In this document: positions 1 through 7,251 of the stretch, piece after piece | Position numbering within the stretch: position 1 is the stretch's first letter | How the letters are laid out: every line of letters starts with the position of its first letter | Source: CAZVIK01 sp964627045 | Lineage (GTDB): Bacteria; Acidobacteriota; Terriglobia; Bryobacterales; Bryobacteraceae | Reading direction: 5' to 3' | DNA: 27,614 nt | Assembly: GCA_964627045.1 (NCBI GenBank) | Contig: CAZVIK010000033.1 | Span: 1-27,614, forward strand | Position numbers and translations under genes: made by a program | The notes under the pieces: generated by a model | Seen by the model: only the letters and a program-made list of their open reading frames with translations | The model's database searches: none | What the model was told of the DNA's origin: nothing

Positions 1-1
1 C

Positions 2-361
2 ATGGATGTGAAGCCGTCCTACGGGCTGACCGACCAGCAGGTGGAAGCCATGATCCGGGAGTCCATGGAGATGGCCGAGGCGGACTTCAAGGAACGCCAG
101 GTACGCGACGCGCGCGTGGAGGCCGACCGCATCCTGGGCGCCGTCGAAAAGGCCAAGACTTCGGCGGCTTACACGGGCTTGAGCCTGGCCGAGAGGGAAC
201 AGATCGAGATGGCGGTACGGCGGCTGAGGACCGAGTACCACTCGGTGGATCACCTGGCGATTCGCGCGGCCATCGAGGCGCTGGACAAGATCACGATGAA
301 GCTTGCCGAGAAGATGATGGACTCGGCCGTCTCCACCGCGCTGAAAGGAACCAAGCTCTGA
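2..361 (+). CDS. hscA: Hsp70-family Fe-S chaperone HscA, C-terminal end (partial)
   Basis: Only the last 119 residues lie in the window; the 5' part is upstream of base 1, so the first Met is an internal residue, not the start. The visible part opens with the VKPSYGLTD segment that closes the Hsp70 substrate-binding beta-sandwich, followed by a charged helical lid (about residues 12-110). HscA works with HscB to move Fe-S clusters from the IscU scaffold to target proteins. The assignment to HscA rather than DnaK rests on the next gene being iscX and on the absence of the long acidic or Gly-rich tail typical of DnaK. The stop codon overlaps the iscX ATG by one base (TGATG), so the two are translationally coupled. 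A DnaK paralogue is the only realistic alternative. Confidence 0.85.
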   Translation: MDVKPSYGLTDQQVEAMIRESMEMAEADFKERQVRDARVEADRILGAVEKAKTSAAYTGLSLAEREQIEMAVRRLRTEYHSVDHLAIRAAIEALDKITMKLAEKMMDSAVSTALKGTKL

Positions 362-573
362 TGCCGCCGCTCACCTGGAACGACGCCGAGGGAATCGCAC
401 TGGCGCTGCTGGAAGCGCACCCCCAGACCGATCCGCTGACGTTGCGCTTCACCGATCTTCACCGCTGGATCACCCAACTGGAGGGCTTTGGCGACGACCC
501 GGCCGCATCGAGCGAAGGCAAGCTGGAAGCCATCCAGATGGCCTGGTATGAGGAGTGGAAAGAGGAGCGGTAG
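361..573 (+). CDS. iscX: Fe-S cluster assembly protein IscX
   Basis: This 70-residue acidic protein has the family length and hallmarks: an N-terminal LTWNDAEGIALAL helix, the HPQTDP turn, the RFTDLHRWI core, then the acidic DDP segment and a C-terminal helix ending in YEEWKEER. IscX binds the cysteine desulfurase IscS and iron and modulates Fe-S assembly on IscU in the cytoplasm. The ATG overlaps the hscA stop by one base. In gamma-proteobacteria a ferredoxin gene (fdx) lies between hscA and iscX; here it is absent. A hairpin terminator follows 15 bases after the stop, so iscX is the last gene of the operon. Confidence 0.93.
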   Translation: MPPLTWNDAEGIALALLEAHPQTDPLTLRFTDLHRWITQLEGFGDDPAASSEGKLEAIQMAWYEEWKEER

Positions 574-588
574 ACACGCGCGGCCCCG

Positions 589-606
589 GGCCGGAGCGGC
601 CTTTTT
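589..606 (+). terminator. Rho-independent terminator after iscX
   Basis: A GGCCG/CGGCC stem of five G-C pairs encloses a GAG loop (589-601) and is followed at once by five T (602-606). It lies 15 bases after the iscX stop and before the Hfq-like gene, as expected for the end of the isc operon. The stem is short but all G-C. Confidence 0.65.
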
Positions 607-723
607 GCGCGGCGGCGTTTCGGTTGCAGCGGTCTTGGTCGTGTGATATCCATAGAGTAACGTCGGGCCTGTAGACCGCAAGATTCTCCGGAAACGGCAG
701 CCTTCGACACCAGGAGTCATACC

Positions 724-1020
724 GTGGATACCGCTAACCGCAAACTTATCCGCCCCAGTCTGGACGGTCCGAAGGAGCAGGCCGCCGCGCGCCGCACGTC
801 CAAGCCGAAGACATCCCCCCCCGAACAGACGCACGCCGAGAGCTTTTACTATCTGAAGCAGATGCAGGCCAAGACGCCGATGGTCGTGGTGCTGGAAGAC
901 GGCGAAGAGATCCACGGCGTCATCGAGTGGTACGACCGGTGCTGCCTGAAGGTAAACCGCGAAGACGGGCCGAATCTGCTACTCTACAAATCCTGCATCA
1001 AGTACCTGTACAAGGCCTAG
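724..1020 (+). CDS. hfq: Hfq-like RNA chaperone with N-terminal extension
   Basis: The 98-residue product has a basic, probably disordered N-terminus (about residues 1-40) followed by an Sm-fold segment. In the Sm part, a short helix (FYYLKQMQ) precedes the Sm1-like strand block VVVLEDGEEIHGVIEWYD and the Sm2-like ending LLLYKSCIKYLY, where YKxxI replaces the classical YKHAI of Hfq. Hfq rings bind small RNAs and mRNAs to control translation and decay. The start is GTG at 724, chosen because a GGAG lies seven bases upstream (713-716) and no other start fits. The stop falls in a CTAG that also supplies the stop of the convergent thioesterase gene. The Sm fold is secure; sRNA-chaperone function is inferred. 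Confidence 0.75.
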   Translation: MDTANRKLIRPSLDGPKEQAAARRTSKPKTSPPEQTHAESFYYLKQMQAKTPMVVVLEDGEEIHGVIEWYDRCCLKVNREDGPNLLLYKSCIKYLYKA

Positions 1021-1490
1021 CAGGACTTCTTCCGCAACGCCAGGCGTTCAGCCCTGCGCCGGGACGCCTGCTCGAACCGCCGTTTCTCGTCTTCGGTCTC
1101 CGGGATCACCTGCGGAATGGGGACGCTCTTCCGGTTGTGGTCGATGGCGACGAACGTCAGGTAGGCCGACGAGGTGTGGCACAACTCGCCGGTGAGCAGG
1201 TCCTCGACGAAGACCTTTACGCCTACCTCCATCGAGGTGTGAAAGACGCGGTTCACCGACGACCGCAGGATCACCAGTTGCCCCACCTGGATGGGGTGAA
1301 GAAACGTCATGTAGTCGATCGACGCGGTGACCACCACGGACCGCGCGTGCCGCATGGCGGCCATCGCGGCGGCCAGGTCGACCAGGTGCATCACCTTGCC
1401 GCCGAGCAGCGTGCCCAGGGCGTTGGTGTCGTTGGGCAAGGCCAGTTCCGCGTACTCGGAAACCGACTCGCGCACATAGCGTGGTTCCAT
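1017..1490 (-). CDS. Acyl-CoA thioesterase (hotdog fold, YciA/BACH-like)
   Basis: A 157-residue single-hotdog protein that hydrolyses acyl-CoA to free acid and CoA in the cytoplasm. Supporting segments are NDTNALGTLLGG followed by a long helix (KVMHLVDLAAAMAAMRH), the strand VVTASIDYMTFLHPI, and the late strand TSSAYLTFVAID, all arranged as in YciA-type enzymes. The C-terminal 30 residues are charged and probably helical. The start is ATG at 1490. The gene is convergent with the Hfq-like gene and overlaps it by four bases; its other neighbour, the TPR gene, is divergent with only 15 bases between start codons, so the promoters must overlap. Substrate chain length cannot be told. Confidence 0.88.
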   Translation of the reverse strand: MEPRYVRESVSEYAELALPNDTNALGTLLGGKVMHLVDLAAAMAAMRHARSVVVTASIDYMTFLHPIQVGQLVILRSSVNRVFHTSMEVGVKVFVEDLLTGELCHTSSAYLTFVAIDHNRKSVPIPQVIPETEDEKRRFEQASRRRAERLALRKKSC

Positions 1491-1505
1491 CGCGGGTATC
1501 TTATC

Positions 1506-1856
1506 ATGGAGGAGTCACGGGAACGGACGATGCCGGCGGACCGACTGGAAGCGCTGCGAGGGATTCTGAAGGACAACCCGGCGGATGCTCTTGCGCGCTA
1601 TGGACTGGCGATGGAACTGGTGAAGCGCGGGGAGTTCGACGCCGCCGTGGCCGAGTTCCGCGCCTTGATCGAAGTCAAGCCCGATCACGCCTACGCTTAC
1701 TTCCATGCGGGGCAGGCGCTGGAAAAGCTGGGCCGCCTCGGGGAGGCCCGCCAGGTCTATCAAGACGGCGTGGAGGCGGCTTCGCAAAAAGGCGACAGCC
1801 ATGCGCGGAGCGAACTGGAAGCGGCCATCGTGCTGCTCCCGCCGGAGTCCGCGTGA
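1506..1856 (+). CDS. Small tetratricopeptide-repeat protein
   Basis: The 116-residue product is almost wholly TPR helices: one repeat around DNPADALARYGLAMELVKRG, a second around HAYAYFHAGQALEKLGRLGEA, and a capping helix. TPR folds mediate protein-protein contacts; no partner is evident. No signal peptide or membrane segment is seen, so it is probably cytoplasmic. Two starts are possible: ATG 1506, with only a weak upstream GGG, and ATG 1530, with a GGAGGAG (1508-1514) that lies rather far away; the longer form is given. The gene is convergent with the hydrogenase maturation protease, with a 12-base gap between stop codons. Confidence 0.75.
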   Translation: MEESRERTMPADRLEALRGILKDNPADALARYGLAMELVKRGEFDAAVAEFRALIEVKPDHAYAYFHAGQALEKLGRLGEARQVYQDGVEAASQKGDSHARSELEAAIVLLPPESA

Positions 1857-1868
1857 GCGAGGCGGCGG

Positions 1869-2333
1869 TCAGGCTCGCGCGCCGAGATGGCGAAGAACTT
1901 GTTCCGCCAAGCCGGGGAGCCTCTCCTCCAGCGCGGGGGACAACTCGAGGGTAACCGCGGCGGAATCCACAGCGACGGCCAGCAGCGTGAATCGCACGCC
2001 GCGAAGCTCCGGGTACAACATACGCAGCAGCTCGAGGGCGCCGACGGCCGCCATCTGGTGTGCGCCCGGCTGATCGGTGGCTAGTCCGGACATGTCGTCC
2101 TCGAACGCCAGAAGCTCGCCGGCGCGCGCGGGCTCCAGCATGGCGTCGAGCAACGTGACCCGCGCCCGGCTCCGGAAGTTATCGGCCTGGTCCAGCAGAT
2201 CGGCCCCCGCCCAATAAAGCTCCACGTCCGCCGGCAGCCGCGGATCGGAACCGAGGGCCTCCAGTAGCCGAGCGGCGACGCCATCGTCGCCCATCAGCGT
2301 GTTGCCGAGCCCCACCACCAGGTGCGGCTTCAT
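1869..2333 (-). CDS. [NiFe] hydrogenase maturation protease (HycI/HoxW family)
   Basis: This 154-residue endopeptidase should cut the C-terminal extension of the hydrogenase large subunit after nickel insertion. It begins with the family signature VVGLGNTLMGDDGVA; the Asp of GDD/DG and the later conserved acidic and His positions (LLDAMLEP, GAHQM) are the expected nickel-sensing residues. Length matches the family (about 150-170). The ATG overlaps the stop of the upstream kinase gene as ATGA, so it is the last coupled gene of the hydrogenase operon. Its likely substrate is the HydA encoded two genes upstream, which carries an eight-residue tail after its final ligand histidine. No other hyp maturation genes are in the window. 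Confidence 0.92.
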   Translation of the reverse strand: MKPHLVVGLGNTLMGDDGVAARLLEALGSDPRLPADVELYWAGADLLDQADNFRSRARVTLLDAMLEPARAGELLAFEDDMSGLATDQPGAHQMAAVGALELLRMLYPELRGVRFTLLAVAVDSAAVTLELSPALEERLPGLAEQVLRHLGARA

Positions 2334-4333
2334 GCCGTCTCGTCCCGGATGGGCGAGGAAGCGGCCGGAAGCCGGACGGTGAACGTCGTGCCCCGTCCGA
2401 CTTCGCTTTCCACGCCGATGGTCCCGCGGTGCGAGGTCACAATGCCGTAGGTGATCGACAGTCCCAGGCCGGTTCCCTGACCGCTGGGCTTGGTGCTGAA
2501 GAAGGGGTCGAAGATGCGCCCGATGGCGTCCGGTGGGATGCCGCGGCCGGTGTCCGAGATGGCCACGACCACCGAGTCGCCGGCCGACCGGGTCACGATG
2601 GTGATGGTCCCGTGGCCGTCGATCGCCTGGGCGGAGTTCACGATGATGTTCATGAAGACCTGCTGCATCTCGCCGCGGTTGGCCATGACGGGCGGGAGAT
2701 CCGGGTCGTACTCCTTCACGATGGTGATGTTGAAGAAGCCGGCCTGGCGGCTGATGAGCGACAGCGTTTCGTCCAGGACCTTGTTCAGTTCCACCAGATC
2801 CGCGCCCATGCGCGACTGCCGCGAGAACTCCAGCAGGCCCTTGACGATGTCGCGGCAACGCTGGCTCTGGGTGACCACTTCCTGGAGGTTTTCGCGGTTC
2901 GGGTCGTCTTTGGGCAGGTCCTCCAGGGTGAGCGAAGTCAGCGCCAGGATGCCGCCGAGCGGATTGTTGATCTCGTGCGCCACGCCGGCGGCCAGCATGC
3001 CGAGCGAAGCCAGGCGTTCGCTTTGCGCGACGCGGACCTGCATGGCCACCAATTCGTCGGTCCGTTCCCGGACCTTTTGCTCGAGGGTGCGTCCCCATTC
3101 CTCCAGATCGGCGCGCATGGCGCGGAGGCTCTTCAGCATCGTGTTGAAGGACTCGGCGAGCAACTCGATCTCGTCCCGTCGCGCCCCGCTGTCGATTTCG
3201 ACGTCCAACCGGCCGGCGGCGATGTTCCGCGTGGCCGCGACCATCTCCCCAACCGGCTTGGTGATGTGGTGGATCTCGTAGTAGGTGGTGGCGATGATGA
3301 CGCAGAAGGCCAGCGTCGCCAGGACGAAAAACGATACAAAGAGCCGGTCCCGGATGGAGGTGTAGGAGCGCTCGAGCACGCCGACATAAAGGATGCCGAT
3401 GATGTTCCCGCTCATATTGCGGATCGGCTCGTAGCGGGAGTAGTACCAGTCGTTGACCACGAAAGAGCGGCCGCGCCAGACAATTCCGCGGTCGAGCACC
3501 GTGGTAGCCACCTCGTCCATGACGCGAGTGCCCAGGGCGCGCTCGCCGGTCAGGGCGCGGACGTTGGTGGCGATGCGCACGTCCTGCTGGAAGATCGTCA
3601 CCGTGCCGATGTCGCGGCCGTCATACTGCTGTCCGGAGAAGACCAGCTCCCAGACGCGATCGACGATGGTGTAGTTGCGATTGAGAAGGACGCCGCCATA
3701 GAGCGCTCCCAGAATCTCCCCGTCGGGGCCGCGCACGGGCGTCGCCGCCACCTGCACCAGTCCGGAGGTCAGCTCCGTTTTCTGTGTGGGGCGGGCGCGG
3801 CGGGTCGGCACGAACTGTATGCGCGCCTGTTCGGGCAACCGGGGGTCTTCCCGCTCGAGCATGTCCGCGCTGAGCACCTCGGTTCCGGCGGCAAGGTTGC
3901 CGGCCAGAGCCGACGCTACTTCGGGGATGGAAGAGACCGCGTCGCCGGTGGGGGTGAGCCGCGAACAACGCAGCACGACGCGGCCTTCGCGGTCGGTCAG
4001 CGTCAAAAAATCGAACTTCCCGTCCTTGCGGATTCCCTCCAGGTAGGAAAGCAGCGGTTCGCTACGCTTGGCAGCCAGATACTGCGGGATGGTGGTGCCC
4101 GAGGCCGCCATCTGCACGGTCAACCGGAGGGACTGAAGCTGCTCCTCGTATACGGTCCGCGTGGTGACAAAGATGTTGTCCACGCTCCGGCGAACCTGAG
4201 CGAGGATGGTCGAGATGACGATGTAGGACCCGACGACGGAGGCGACCAGCCCGCCGATCCCCAAGACCACCAGGTAGTGGGAGATCAGTTTGGCCTTCAG
4301 GGACCGGCGGGCGAATGGGAGGCTAAGGGGCAT
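2330..4333 (-). CDS. Membrane sensor histidine kinase (Cache-HAMP-HisKA-HATPase)
   Basis: A 667-residue kinase. A basic N-terminus leads to TM1 (about 17-45), an extracytoplasmic single-Cache-type sensor domain (about 50-325, with DFLTLTDREGRVVLR and repeated GxxxGxLYxGVL strands), TM2 (about 331-352), HAMP (about 353-408), a coiled linker, HisKA with phospho-acceptor His453 in AAGVAHEINNPLGG, and an HATPase domain with DTGRGIPP and GQGTGLGLSI. It autophosphorylates on ligand binding; the ligand is unknown. It overlaps the hydA stop by 11 bases and the protease ATG by 4 bases, so it is an integral operon member lying between the hydrogenase large subunit and its protease. No receiver is fused; the stand-alone receivers encoded upstream in the operon are plausible partners. 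Confidence 0.93.
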   Translation of the reverse strand: MPLSLPFARRSLKAKLISHYLVVLGIGGLVASVVGSYIVISTILAQVRRSVDNIFVTTRTVYEEQLQSLRLTVQMAASGTTIPQYLAAKRSEPLLSYLEGIRKDGKFDFLTLTDREGRVVLRCSRLTPTGDAVSSIPEVASALAGNLAAGTEVLSADMLEREDPRLPEQARIQFVPTRRARPTQKTELTSGLVQVAATPVRGPDGEILGALYGGVLLNRNYTIVDRVWELVFSGQQYDGRDIGTVTIFQQDVRIATNVRALTGERALGTRVMDEVATTVLDRGIVWRGRSFVVNDWYYSRYEPIRNMSGNIIGILYVGVLERSYTSIRDRLFVSFFVLATLAFCVIIATTYYEIHHITKPVGEMVAATRNIAAGRLDVEIDSGARRDEIELLAESFNTMLKSLRAMRADLEEWGRTLEQKVRERTDELVAMQVRVAQSERLASLGMLAAGVAHEINNPLGGILALTSLTLEDLPKDDPNRENLQEVVTQSQRCRDIVKGLLEFSRQSRMGADLVELNKVLDETLSLISRQAGFFNITIVKEYDPDLPPVMANRGEMQQVFMNIIVNSAQAIDGHGTITIVTRSAGDSVVVAISDTGRGIPPDAIGRIFDPFFSTKPSGQGTGLGLSITYGIVTSHRGTIGVESEVGRGTTFTVRLPAASSPIRDETA

Positions 4334-5633
4334 TGCGCCGGCGAACCAGGTGCACGGAGCAGGAGATGCAGGGATCGTACGCGCGTACGATCATCTCCAG
4401 TTTCTTGGTGAGCGCATCGTCGCCGTCTCCCGCGTTCTGCTCGGCCGTGCGGCGCAGGTGATCCTCGACGCTGGCGGCGTTGAAGGCCGTAGGAGTGATG
4501 ACGTCGGCCGCCGTCAGACGGCCTTGCGCGTCGTAACTGTAGCTGTGGACCAGCGTCCCCCGGGGCGCTTCGGTCACGCCCGTGCCGGTGCCGGCGCGTA
4601 CCGTCACCGCCACCGGAGCCTCGTCGCGGAGACCCTCGGCCAGGATGCGGTTCACGGTCTCCAGGGCGCGGTGGATGTCGTAAACCAGTTCCAGCGCCTG
4701 CGCCTTGTTGTTGTCCATGGGGTTGCGGCTCGGCAGCGTCAGACCGAACTTCTTACGGGCTTCGGTGGTGACGCCGTTGATGGCCTCCTCGTTCACCACC
4801 AGCCGGGCCAGCGCGCCGACCATGAACGGCTTGCCGTCGAAGTAGCTGTGCTTGGCGTGGGAGTGCGCCACGGTGCGCTCGTTGGCCAGCGTCCGGTAAT
4901 CGGCCGCCTTCACCGGCACCGTCTTCCCGCCGGCCTTCACGCCGATCTCGGCGCCCGCGTAGTAACCGTAGCCGAACTCCTTGGTGGGCCGGAGGGCGGC
5001 GAATACCGTTTCCTTGTCGCAGAAGTCGGCTGGAGGCAGCGACGCGATCAGGTCCACGACCGTCCCGCACGCTTCGGCCGCCCACTGGAGCTCGGCCCGC
5101 AGCGCCACCAGTTGCTCGGTGGTGGGGAGCTTGCCGAAGCCGCCGACGACGGCGTTGACCGGATGCACCGCCCGGCCGCCGATCACCTCTTGAATCGTGT
5201 TGCCGAGCTTCTTCAGGCGCAGTCCCAGCCGCGCGGCGTCGGGAAGATCCGCCGCCAGTGCGATGACGCTGGGGTAGTTCAGGTAGTCCGGCACCGCCAG
5301 GCAGAACACGTGCAGCGCGTGGCTTTCGATGTTCTCCCCGCGATACAGCAGGTCGCGGAGCATCTCGGTCTGCGGCGTAGGCTTCACGCCGAAGGCGTTC
5401 TCGGTGGCCTTGATCGACGACAGCGAGTGCGCCACCGAACAGATGGCGCAAATGCGCGAAGTGATCGGCGAGATGTCCTGGTAGCTCCGGCCGCGGGCCA
5501 GGGCCTCCAGAAGGCGGGCGCCCTCGAAAATGTCGAAGCGCACCGCGCCGACCGACTTGCCGTCCAGTTCGACGGTGACGCCGCCGTGACCTTCCACCCG
5601 CGCCAGGTGGTTGACTTTAATTGTTCTCGTCAT
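4323..5633 (-). CDS. hydA: [NiFe] hydrogenase large (alpha) subunit, group 3b type
   Basis: The 436-residue subunit carries the NiFe(CN)2CO site that interconverts H2 with protons and electrons. The L1 motif is SRICAICSVAHS (ligands Cys62 and Cys65, with His69); the L2 motif is DPCISCSVH near the end (Cys422, Cys425, His428). After His428 comes an eight-residue tail LVRRRNAP, the expected target of the maturation protease. The RAYDPCISCSVH ending, and the non-Gly residue after the first L1 Cys, resemble the archaeal sulfhydrogenase alpha subunit as I remember it. The start is ATG 5633, overlapping the hydD stop by one base (TGATG); a longer frame upstream is only overlap with hydD. There is no signal peptide, so the enzyme is cytoplasmic. 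Confidence 0.95.
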   Translation of the reverse strand: MTRTIKVNHLARVEGHGGVTVELDGKSVGAVRFDIFEGARLLEALARGRSYQDISPITSRICAICSVAHSLSSIKATENAFGVKPTPQTEMLRDLLYRGENIESHALHVFCLAVPDYLNYPSVIALAADLPDAARLGLRLKKLGNTIQEVIGGRAVHPVNAVVGGFGKLPTTEQLVALRAELQWAAEACGTVVDLIASLPPADFCDKETVFAALRPTKEFGYGYYAGAEIGVKAGGKTVPVKAADYRTLANERTVAHSHAKHSYFDGKPFMVGALARLVVNEEAINGVTTEARKKFGLTLPSRNPMDNNKAQALELVYDIHRALETVNRILAEGLRDEAPVAVTVRAGTGTGVTEAPRGTLVHSYSYDAQGRLTAADVITPTAFNAASVEDHLRRTAEQNAGDGDDALTKKLEMIVRAYDPCISCSVHLVRRRNAP

Positions 5634-6379
5634 CAGTTCCCCCCTCCCATCGGTGCGAAGGTGCGCAGCCGGGCGGCCACCTCGTCGCTCCCGTACCCCT
5701 TCTCGCGGAACATGGCCATGGCGGAAGCCACGTTGGCGTCCTCGGCCGGGCCGCGGCATCCCACGCAGGGCACATTCAGGCTCGGGCAGAGCGCGCCGCA
5801 ACCGGCAACCGTCAGCGAACCGGCGCAGAACTTGCCCTGCTCGATCAACAGACAGTTGTTCTCCCGCATCCGGCACTCGGTGCAGACCGGGTACTTGGGA
5901 TACAGCGGCGGGTCTCCCAGCAGCAGGCTGGCCACGGCCGCGACGATCTGGCTCTTCTCAATCGGGCAGCCGGTGATGTTGAAGTCCACCTTCACGACTT
6001 CGTGCAGCGCGCGGGCCGGCATGGTGTCGAAGCCGGTTCCCAGGCCGCCGTAGACCTCGCCCACAAGCTTCGGACGGTCCACGTAGCGGTCCATGGCGGC
6101 GACGCCGCCCCAGACGGCGCAGGTGCCCAGCGCCACCAGCATCTTGCTTCTTTCGCGGATCTTCTTCAGCGTCGTTTCGTCGCGCTTGCTCAGCACGGCG
6201 CCGTCCACCAGCGCGATGTCCAACTCGCAGGAGGTGTCGTTGCCCGAAGATGCCATCAGGAAGTCCTTGATATCGACCAGCTCGACGAGCTGCAATAGTT
6301 GGTCTTCGCAGTTCAGGATCACGAGCTGATCGCCGGCGCAGCCGGTCAATCCGAATACTCCAAGTTTTGGTTTCGCCAT
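5633..6379 (-). CDS. hydD: [NiFe] hydrogenase small (delta) subunit, group 3b type
   Basis: The 248-residue electron-relay subunit lacks a Tat signal, which fits a cytoplasmic enzyme. Proximal-cluster residues are Cys14, Cys87 (GTCAVWGG) and Cys138 (ITGCPIEKS). The usual fourth ligand position of the CxxC is Asp17 (GCAGD). Eight further cysteines (166, 169, 176, 185, 194, 198, 205, 208) can hold two more [4Fe-4S] clusters. Length and the CVGCRG ending match delta subunits of sulfhydrogenases. It passes electrons between the NiFe site in HydA and the HydB/HydG diaphorase pair. One-base TGATG overlaps join it to hydG upstream and hydA downstream. Confidence 0.94.
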   Translation of the reverse strand: MAKPKLGVFGLTGCAGDQLVILNCEDQLLQLVELVDIKDFLMASSGNDTSCELDIALVDGAVLSKRDETTLKKIRERSKMLVALGTCAVWGGVAAMDRYVDRPKLVGEVYGGLGTGFDTMPARALHEVVKVDFNITGCPIEKSQIVAAVASLLLGDPPLYPKYPVCTECRMRENNCLLIEQGKFCAGSLTVAGCGALCPSLNVPCVGCRGPAEDANVASAMAMFREKGYGSDEVAARLRTFAPMGGGN

Positions 6380-7251
6380 CAGATCATCTCCGGTAGGTTA
6401 ATCGCGTCCCAATACGTGAAGATGGGCCCGTGCAGGCAGGTCAGTTTGTACCCCACCGAGCAGTGGTTGCACTTGCCGACGCCGCACTTCATACGCCGCT
6501 CGAGCGACATCAGGATCCGGTCCTTCGAGAATCCCAGCTCCAGCAGGCGCTTCAGCACGTAGCGGTAGACGACCGGAGGTCCGCAAACCGCGGCATAGGT
6601 GGTGTGCGGATTCAACGTGACGTGATCGAACAACTTGGGCAGTAACGCGATGTGATGCTTCCAGGTGAAGGAAGGATCCGAATCGACCGTGAGCAGGCAC
6701 TTCATGTCCGTCCGGTCGACGAGCGAGGCGAGTTCCTCGCGGAAAAGCATCATCGGCGGGGTCTTGACGCCGTACATCAGGGTGACGTTGTTGAAATCGT
6801 CGCGGTTGTCCAGCGCATACCACAGCACGCTGCGCAGCGGCGCCATGCCGAGGCCGCCCGCCACGATGAGCAGGTCGTTGCCCATCATCTGCTCGATCGG
6901 GAAGCCGTTGCCGTAAGGTCCGCGCAGCCCGACGACGTCGTTGGTCTGCATGCGGTACAGCGCGTTGGTCACCCGGCCGACGCGGCGGACGCAGAGTTCC
7001 AGAATGCCGGGACGCGACGGGGAGGAGGAGATCGAGATCGGCGCCTCTCCGGTTCCCGGAACGCTGAGCATCATAAACTGCCCCGGCCGGTAGTCGAAGC
7101 CGGCGGCGATGCGGTCGTCCAGGAAACGCAGGGTGAAGACGTAGTTGTCCTCCACCATCTTGTAGATGCGGACGATCCGCGCCATATGGGGCTGATACGG
7201 ATTCTGAGCCATGGTGGCCTGGCTCGCGGGGGCCTCACTTAGCTGGAGCAT
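6379..7251 (-). CDS. hydG: Hydrogenase FAD/NAD(P)-binding (gamma) subunit
   Basis: A 290-residue ferredoxin-reductase-like protein that couples the Fe-S relay to NAD(P)+/NAD(P)H. FAD binding is shown by RPGQFMML (about 55-62) and PISISSSP; nucleotide binding by GPYGNGFP, AGGLGMAPLRS (about 131-141) and CGPPVVYRYV. A C-terminal [2Fe-2S] site of the dihydroorotate-dehydrogenase-B type is formed by Cys256, Cys261, Cys264 and Cys272. ATG 7251 is preferred because GGAAG lies just upstream; it overlaps hydB by 17 bases. ATG 7212 (shorter by 13 residues) has no good ribosome site. NADP(H) is the usual partner of group 3b enzymes, but NAD(H) cannot be excluded from sequence. Confidence 0.92.
   Translation of the reverse strand: MLQLSEAPASQATMAQNPYQPHMARIVRIYKMVEDNYVFTLRFLDDRIAAGFDYRPGQFMMLSVPGTGEAPISISSSPSRPGILELCVRRVGRVTNALYRMQTNDVVGLRGPYGNGFPIEQMMGNDLLIVAGGLGMAPLRSVLWYALDNRDDFNNVTLMYGVKTPPMMLFREELASLVDRTDMKCLLTVDSDPSFTWKHHIALLPKLFDHVTLNPHTTYAAVCGPPVVYRYVLKRLLELGFSKDRILMSLERRMKCGVGKCNHCSVGYKLTCLHGPIFTYWDAINLPEMI

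Noticed and set aside
1869..3098. A 409-codon open frame that would give the maturation protease a long N-terminal extension.
   Set aside because: The extra part is an out-of-frame shadow of the kinase gene; ATG 2333 gives the standard protease N-terminus and an ATGA coupling.
2429..4411. A 660-codon plus-strand open frame opposite the membrane histidine kinase.
   Set aside because: It is antisense to a clear kinase, is rich in His/Arg/Asp/Val as expected from GC-rich codon shadows, and has no recognisable domain.
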